This document shows, one piece after another, positions 6,853 through 10,784 of a stretch of 10,784 nucleotides of DNA. Within the stretch, counting starts at the first letter, position 1. Each line of letters opens with the position of its first letter. The notes beneath the pieces were generated by a model. It worked only from the letters and a program-made list of their open reading frames with translations. It was not told the DNA's origin and did not search any database. The stretch is taken from the NCBI GenBank assembly GCA_023257495.1, contig JALRCC010000051.1:1-10784 (forward strand), read 5' to 3'. Source of the stretch: Rugosibacter sp. Its GTDB lineage: Bacteria; Pseudomonadota; Gammaproteobacteria; Burkholderiales; Rhodocyclaceae. A program made the translations under genes and the position numbers.

Positions 6853-7617
6853 ATGCGCATTCTGCTCAGCAACGACGATGGCTATCTTGCCCCGGGGCTT
6901 GTCCAGCTGGCGGCTAGCCTGGCAGGCTTGGGTGAGCTCACCGTGGTGGCACCAGAGCGTAACCGCAGCGGGGCAAGCAATTCGCTGACGCTCGATCGTC
7001 CGCTGCATCTGCGGCGTGCTGAAAACGGGTTTCAGTATGTTAACGGCACGCCTTCTGACTGCGTACATCTGGCAGTGACCGGGGTGCTGCCTGAGCAGCC
7101 CGACATGGTGGTGTCCGGCATCAATCTGGGCGCTAACATGGGCGACGATACGATTTATTCGGGCACTGTCGCTGCCGCCATGGAAGGCTATTTACTGGGG
7201 GTGCCAGCGCTTGCTATTTCACTGGCCAGCTCTGCGGGCAAGCATTTCGCAACAGCGGGCCGCGTGGCAAATGCGTTGGTGCAGCGATTTGCTGCGCAAG
7301 CCTTTGATTACCCGGTATTGCTGAATGTGAACGTGCCTGATTGCCCTTATGAGGCGTTACGCGGCATTCAAGTGACGCGCCTTGGACGTCGTCATAAAGC
7401 CGAACCTGCGGTGAAGTCCGTCACCCCACGAGGAGAACTCGTGTACTGGATCGGCGCTGCAGGCCCGGCGGCGGATGCGGGTGAGGGCACTGATTTTTTT
7501 GCGGTAGAGAATGGCTGGGTCTCGGTCACCCCGCTGCAAATCGATTTAACCCATGCCGGCCAGATGGCCGATGTGAATCAATGGATCAAGCCACTCAATG
7601 GACACAGCAGCCTTTAA
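6853..7617 (+). CDS. surE: 5'/3'-nucleotidase SurE
   Basis: SurE is a metal-dependent phosphatase that removes phosphate from nucleoside 5'- and 3'-monophosphates (and short polyphosphate in some species) in the cytoplasm. It is linked to stationary-phase survival. The N-terminal [10 protein letters not shown] carries metal ligands Asp8 and Asp9. [11 protein letters not shown] supplies Ser39, and [12 protein letters not shown] (88-99) supplies Asn91. [11 protein letters not shown] (102-112) and GTPSDC (65-70) are also diagnostic. The length of 254 residues is typical. The start at 6853 is set by the conserved [10 protein letters not shown]. There is no Shine-Dalgarno sequence in the preceding 20 bases, which are pyrimidine-rich, and this is odd for the first gene of an operon. 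The 3' end overlaps pcm by 20 bases. Confidence 0.96.
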   Translation: MRILLSNDDGYLAPGLVQLAASLAGLGELTVVAPERNRSGASNSLTLDRPLHLRRAENGFQYVNGTPSDCVHLAVTGVLPEQPDMVVSGINLGANMGDDTIYSGTVAAAMEGYLLGVPALAISLASSAGKHFATAGRVANALVQRFAAQAFDYPVLLNVNVPDCPYEALRGIQVTRLGRRHKAEPAVKSVTPRGELVYWIGAAGPAADAGEGTDFFAVENGWVSVTPLQIDLTHAGQMADVNQWIKPLNGHSSL

Positions 7618-8284
7618 TTCGTCAGCGCAAGCCGGCATCGGCATGACATCACAGCGCACGCGTACGCGCATGGTCGAGCGCTTGCGTGAGCAGGGCGTGA
7701 AAGATCCCCGGGTGCTGCATGCCATGGGTGTGATTCCGCGCCATGTCTTTGTTGAACCTGCGCTGGCCAATCGCGCGTATGACGATACAGCCCTGCCGCT
7801 AGGCTTTGCGCAGACCATCTCGCAACCTTATGTGGTGGCGCGCATGATAGAAATTCTGATTCAGGGTCGTGAATTAGGCAAGACGCTGGAAGTCGGTGCG
7901 GGGTGCGGTTATCAAGCGGCAGTGCTGAGTCTTTTGACCAAGCAGGTTTTTGCCGTTGAACGGATTGCCCCCCTGTTGTCCCGCGCGCGGGATAACCTGC
8001 GCCAGCTCAAGCTCACGCGGATTCGCCTGAAGCATGCCGATGGCAATCTTGGTCTGCCTGAGGCGGCACCATTTGATACGATTATTCTGGCCGCCGCCGC
8101 ACAGACCGTGCCGCAAACCTTGCTCGCACAGCTTGCCCCCGGCGGGCGATTGGTTATGCCGCTGATGATCTCTGCGGGGGGAGCGGAACAGGTGATTTGT
8201 TTGATTGAGCGTGCTGAATCCGGTTGGGTTGAAAAACGGTTTGATGCCGTACGTTTTGTGCCTTTGCTGGCGGGGGTGGAATGA
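7598..8284 (+). CDS. pcm: Protein-L-isoaspartate O-methyltransferase
   Basis: Pcm methylates L-isoaspartyl residues in aged proteins with S-adenosylmethionine, starting their repair. Family blocks are [19 protein letters not shown] (51-69), [12 protein letters not shown] (72-83), the SAM-binding motif [15 protein letters not shown] (97-111), [17 protein letters not shown] (160-176) and [10 protein letters not shown] (179-188). Motif I has Cys103 where Ser or Thr is more usual, which should be tolerated. The ATG at 7598 lies inside the end of surE. A second in-frame ATG (7643) would remove 15 poorly conserved residues, so the start is not certain. The gene ends in an ATGA overlap with nlpD, showing tight translational coupling within surE-pcm-nlpD. 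Confidence 0.95.
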   Translation: MDTAAFNSSAQAGIGMTSQRTRTRMVERLREQGVKDPRVLHAMGVIPRHVFVEPALANRAYDDTALPLGFAQTISQPYVVARMIEILIQGRELGKTLEVGAGCGYQAAVLSLLTKQVFAVERIAPLLSRARDNLRQLKLTRIRLKHADGNLGLPEAAPFDTIILAAAAQTVPQTLLAQLAPGGRLVMPLMISAGGAEQVICLIERAESGWVEKRFDAVRFVPLLAGVE

Positions 8285-9270
8285 ACACCCCGATCAATGC
8301 AGCACGGTACATCGCTATCCTGCTGTTTGCCATGTTGAGTGGTTGTGCCACCCATGCGCCGGTGCCGGTGGTTGAGCGTAACAATCAGCCAAAAGTTGGT
8401 GATGCCGTCAGTAATGCTTCATCCAAAACTGTCGCGCCCGGGATGTATCTCGTGAAAAAAGGCGATACGCTGTATGGCATCGCATTGGATCATGGTGTGG
8501 ATTACAAGGATGTTGTGGCCTGGAACCAGCTTGACAACGTGAACCTGATCAAAGTGGATCAACTGTTACGTGTTGCCCCGCCCGAAGGTGATGTGCAGGT
8601 CGCGGTGGCCAAGCCTGTGACTTCCTCCGGGGCTATCGAAACCAAATCTGCAAGCAACGCGGCCGGCATGAACACGACCGACCCGCATGCCACAGAGTTC
8701 TTCAAGCGCTCGCCCAAAGGAGGCAAGGTGGTGTTCTCTGCCAGTGCCCTGGCGCGAGTGCAATCCAGTGCAGCGGCTAATGTGACGGATGAGGCCGCAA
8801 GTCATGCGGGCACGTCCCCTGCAAACCTCCCTGTAGCACCGGCGACAACAGAGCCGAAGGCAGCCGAGACGCCTGCAGCGACTGAAAAACCTGCTTTGTC
8901 AGCCGATATAGGATGGGCATGGCCCACGAACGGAAAAATCCTGGCACCCTTTGCCGAGGGAAGCAGTAAAGGCATTGATCTCGCAGGTAAGCTGGGCGAC
9001 CCCGTGCACGCTGCTGCCGATGGCGTGGTTTCGTATGCGGGGGCGGGTTTGCGTGGCTATGGCAATTTGGTGGTGTTACGCCACAATGCGACCTGGCTCT
9101 CGGTGTATGCCCACAACAGCAAGATCTTGGTGAAGGAAAAACAGGCCGTCAAGCGTGGGCAAACCATTGCCGAGGTCGGGTCAAGTGATACCGAAAGCCC
9201 GCGTTTGCACTTTGAGATCAGGCAACAAGGCAAATCAGTAGACCCGCAGAAAATTCTCCCTGCGCGTTAA
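8281..9270 (+). CDS. nlpD: NlpD-type lipoprotein with LysM and degenerate LytM (M23) domains
   Basis: NlpD is an outer-membrane lipoprotein that activates a cell-wall amidase (AmiC in E. coli) during cell separation. A short signal peptide ends in the lipobox LSGC, with Cys22 the lipidation site. A LysM peptidoglycan-binding domain (about 55-98, [17 protein letters not shown]) is followed by an Ala/Thr/Pro-rich linker (about 100-208) and a C-terminal LytM domain (about 212-327). Two residues expected in active M23 enzymes are replaced: Ser229 stands where the first zinc-ligand His would be (SKGID), and Arg308 where the first His of HxH would be (RLHFE). Asp233, His278 and His310 remain. The domain should therefore be a non-catalytic activator, as in E. 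coli NlpD. The gene overlaps pcm by ATGA. rpoS does not follow it. Confidence 0.94.
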   Translation: MNTPINAARYIAILLFAMLSGCATHAPVPVVERNNQPKVGDAVSNASSKTVAPGMYLVKKGDTLYGIALDHGVDYKDVVAWNQLDNVNLIKVDQLLRVAPPEGDVQVAVAKPVTSSGAIETKSASNAAGMNTTDPHATEFFKRSPKGGKVVFSASALARVQSSAAANVTDEAASHAGTSPANLPVAPATTEPKAAETPAATEKPALSADIGWAWPTNGKILAPFAEGSSKGIDLAGKLGDPVHAAADGVVSYAGAGLRGYGNLVVLRHNATWLSVYAHNSKILVKEKQAVKRGQTIAEVGSSDTESPRLHFEIRQQGKSVDPQKILPAR

Positions 9271-9290
9271 TTTTCTGCGGGGTCTGTTTT
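9241..9290 (+). terminator. Rho-independent terminator overlapping the nlpD 3' end
   Basis: GACCCGCAGAAAATT (9241-9255) pairs with AATTTTCTGCGGGGTC (9269-9284), with one extra base on the right arm. This is a 15-bp stem with a 13-base loop, followed by TGTTTTG. The left arm and loop encode the last residues of NlpD, and the TAA stop codon (9268-9270) reaches into the right arm. The T-rich side faces the plus strand only, so it serves surE-pcm-nlpD. It lies against the 3' end of the convergent cysK. Confidence 0.8.
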
Positions 9291-9291
9291 G

Positions 9292-10266
9292 TCAGATCGC
9301 CAGTCCTGCCGCGTCGAACATCCCGTCGAAAAGTACCGAGCTTAAATACCGCTCGCCCGAATCGGGCAGGATCACGACGATCGTCTTGTCTGCGTGTTCC
9401 GGTTGTCTGGCCAGGCGTGCTGCCACAGCCGCCGCTGCGCCACACGAAATACCGGAGAGGATGCCTTCTTCCTTCGCCAGGCGACGAGCGTACAGCACCG
9501 CGTCATCATTGCCGACTTGTTCGATCGCATCGACCAGAGAAAGATCCAGCACATCTGGCACGAAGCCAGCGCCGATGCCCTGAATCTTGTGCGGAGCCGG
9601 TTTGAGTGGTTCACCTGCGCGGTGCTGGGTGAGTACCGGGCTGGCTGCGGGTTCCACAGCCACCATGGTAACCATTTTGCCGCGTGTCTTTTTGAGGTAG
9701 CGCGCAATGCCGGTAATCGTGCCGCCGGTGCCGACACCGGCAACAACGATATCGACTTGCCCCTGAGTGTCATTCCATATCTCGGGACCGGTGGTCTGTT
9801 CATGAATGGCCGGGTTGGCCGGGTTCTTGAACTGATGTAACAGCACATAACGGTCAGGATTCGACGCAGCGACTTCCTCGGCTTTGGCGATGGCACCGTT
9901 CATCCCTTTAGCCCCTTCAGTCAGGATCAGCTTGGCACCGTAAGCGACGAGTAGCTTGCGCCGTTCGATACTCATGGTTTCCGGCATGGTCAGGGTGAGT
10001 GGAATCCCTTTGGCGGCGGCCACAAAAGCCAGCGCAATGCCGGTGTTGCCGCTGGTCGGCTCGATGATTTCCTTGCCCGGCCCCAGCAGGCCGCGTTGTT
10101 CCGCATCGGCCACCATGGCTGCGCCGATACGGCATTTGACGGAATAGGCCGGGTTGCGTCCTTCGATCTTGGCCAGCACCGTGGCGCTGGCACCATCGGT
10201 GATGCGGTTGAGCCGGATCAAGGGCGTATTGCCGATGGATTGCGCGTTGTCGGTGTAAATTGACAT
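9292..10266 (-). CDS. cysK: Cysteine synthase A (O-acetylserine sulfhydrylase)
   Basis: CysK makes L-cysteine from O-acetylserine and sulfide with pyridoxal phosphate. The PLP lysine is Lys44 in [24 protein letters not shown] (69-81) is the substrate loop, [10 protein letters not shown] (177-186) binds the PLP phosphate, KIQGIGAGF (227-235) is present, and Ser274 in GISCGAA should contact the PLP ring nitrogen. The [13 protein letters not shown] block and the length of 324 residues point to CysK rather than CysM. The C-terminus ends in AGLAI, and a terminal Ile is the residue expected at the end of CysE, not CysK. The ATG has GGAGG (10271-10275) only four bases upstream. It is convergent with nlpD and divergent from the amidohydrolase gene. 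No CysB-type site could be recognised. Confidence 0.96.
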   Translation of the reverse strand: MSIYTDNAQSIGNTPLIRLNRITDGASATVLAKIEGRNPAYSVKCRIGAAMVADAEQRGLLGPGKEIIEPTSGNTGIALAFVAAAKGIPLTLTMPETMSIERRKLLVAYGAKLILTEGAKGMNGAIAKAEEVAASNPDRYVLLHQFKNPANPAIHEQTTGPEIWNDTQGQVDIVVAGVGTGGTITGIARYLKKTRGKMVTMVAVEPAASPVLTQHRAGEPLKPAPHKIQGIGAGFVPDVLDLSLVDAIEQVGNDDAVLYARRLAKEEGILSGISCGAAAAVAARLARQPEHADKTIVVILPDSGERYLSSVLFDGMFDAAGLAI

Positions 10267-10427
10267 AAAACCTCCGGATGTTTGATTTGGCGTGACAGTT
10301 TATGGCCGCGTCGTAAAAACCACGGTGCAGGGTTGTCGGAATGCTCGGATGTGAAGTGTAGACCTTCGGTGCATAAATTCCAATGAATTCCAATGAGCAG
10401 CGATGGCATTCGGCGGCGACTCGTCAT
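10218..10427 (-). CDS. Possible small ORF in the cysK leader (69 codons)
   Basis: An ATG at 10427 is preceded by AGGAG (10435-10439) at an ideal spacing of seven bases. The 69-codon frame runs through the cysK leader and ends 49 bases inside cysK in another frame. The product is basic, with an [11 protein letters not shown] start and only two Cys residues, and I recognise no homologue. It could be a small protein, a leader peptide coupled to cysK translation, or chance. Only the ribosome-binding site supports it. Confidence 0.2.
   Translation of the reverse strand: MTSRRRMPSLLIGIHWNLCTEGLHFTSEHSDNPAPWFLRRGHKLSRQIKHPEVLCQFTPTTRNPSAIRP
10376..10395. repeat. Perfect 10-bp direct tandem repeat in cysK/amidohydrolase gap
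   Basis: AATTCCAATG occurs twice head to tail (10376-10385 and 10386-10395) in the 219-base divergent gap between cysK and the amidohydrolase gene. The period of 10 bases is one helical turn, so both copies face the same side of the DNA. It lies about 110 bases upstream of the cysK start. It may be an operator or a simple duplication. The rest of the gap shows no convincing promoter. Confidence 0.5.
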
Positions 10428-10485
10428 GGCAAAACTCCTGTATTTGGGCTAGGATGGTAACAATGATCGAGCGCAGAAAATAGCC

Positions 10486-10784
10486 ATGGTACCTATGCAA
10501 AACGACTATTTGTCTTCTGAATTGCCTGCGGTTTTAACGCCGTTGGTGCCGAAGATTGCGGCTTTTCGCCGTGATATTCATGCGCATCCCGAGCTGGCAT
10601 TCAATGAACATCGCACCGCTGAAAAAGTGGCGGAATATCTGGAAAGCCTTGGTCTGGAAGTGCATCGCGGGGTCGCGCGTACGGGCGTGGTGGCTAGGCT
10701 CACCTTGGGCACCAGTCCTCGAGCCATTGGCCTGCGTGCCGACATGGATGCCTTGCCCTTGCGAGAACTCAATACATTCCCGCA
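10486..10784 (+). CDS. M20-family amidohydrolase / hippurate hydrolase-like, 3' end outside window
   Basis: The frame runs open to the window edge (99 full codons seen, no stop). It begins MVPMQNDYLSS and carries FRRDIHAHPELAFNEHRTA (27-45) and GLRADMDALPLRE (82-94), two N-terminal hallmarks of M20 metallo-amidohydrolases of the hippuricase / N-acyl-amino-acid hydrolase group. Asp86 and Asp88 lie in the RADMDALP block. The catalytic Cys-Gly-His region would be beyond the edge. These cytoplasmic enzymes cleave acyl or aryl groups from amino acids, and the substrate cannot be told from this fragment. The start may be ATG 10486 or ATG 10495, and neither has a clear Shine-Dalgarno sequence. An in-frame stop at 10450 excludes a longer start. 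The gene is divergent from cysK. Confidence 0.88.
   Translation, partial: MVPMQNDYLSSELPAVLTPLVPKIAAFRRDIHAHPELAFNEHRTAEKVAEYLESLGLEVHRGVARTGVVARLTLGTSPRAIGLRADMDALPLRELNTFP

Noticed and set aside
7912..8355. Minus-strand open frame of 147 codons opposite pcm and nlpD
   Set aside because: It is a shadow of two well-supported genes, with no family motifs and no ribosome-binding site.
9394..9840. Plus-strand open frame of 148 codons opposite cysK
   Set aside because: It is antisense to the strongly conserved cysK coding sequence, and its product shows no recognisable motif.
9292..10266. Cysteine synthase B (CysM) as an alternative name
   Set aside because: The length of 324 residues, the [11 protein letters not shown] lysine motif and the [10 protein letters not shown] block fit CysK better than the shorter CysM.
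1..10784. Mobile element, CRISPR array, tRNA, rRNA or defence system
   Set aside because: I saw no transposase, integrase, regularly spaced long repeat, RNA-gene fold or defence-gene motif. The coding content is core housekeeping.

Overview
The window looks like chromosomal housekeeping DNA from a betaproteobacterium. The evidence is the gene order rpsF-priB-rpsR-rplI-dnaB, the adjacent hrcA-hemH pair, the surE-pcm-nlpD cluster, and protein sequences of the beta/gamma type (for example a CysK close to enteric CysK and a long-tailed S18). I cannot name a genus. I see no insertion sequence, prophage, CRISPR array, tRNA or rRNA. No gene-free stretch reaches 300 bases: the longest gaps are 3831-4056 and 10267-10485.

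Layout. On the minus strand, hrcA (heat-shock repressor) is followed by hemH (ferrochelatase) and ends in a bidirectional hairpin terminator at the left edge. Divergent from hrcA, a clear extended -10 promoter drives rpsF-priB-rpsR-rplI (S6, PriB, S18, L9), closed by a terminator at about 3893-3934. dnaB (replicative helicase) follows with its own upstream region. A FemAB-like/DUF482 acyltransferase gene lies convergent to dnaB and divergent from surE. surE, pcm and nlpD overlap one another and form a tight operon, ending in a terminator whose left arm lies inside the nlpD coding sequence. cysK (cysteine synthase A) is convergent to nlpD. The window closes with the start of an M20-family amidohydrolase on the plus strand.

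How the genes work together. The rpsF cluster joins translation (S6, S18, L9) to replication restart (PriB) and helicase loading (DnaB). surE-pcm-nlpD combines stationary-phase nucleotide and protein maintenance with control of cell-wall amidases. rpoS, which often follows nlpD in this group of bacteria, is not there.

The signals most worth a second look are non-coding. First, an 11-bp-phased array of five DnaA-box-like 9-mers with 2-bp spacers lies just upstream of dnaB. Second, a bulged hairpin in the rpsF leader has a loop complementary to the rpsF start codon. Third, a degenerate CIRCE-like inverted repeat overlaps the rpsF promoter between hrcA and rpsF. Fourth, a 10-bp perfect tandem repeat and a well-positioned small reading frame lie in the cysK leader. 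All of these were read by eye and none has been tested statistically or against databases.
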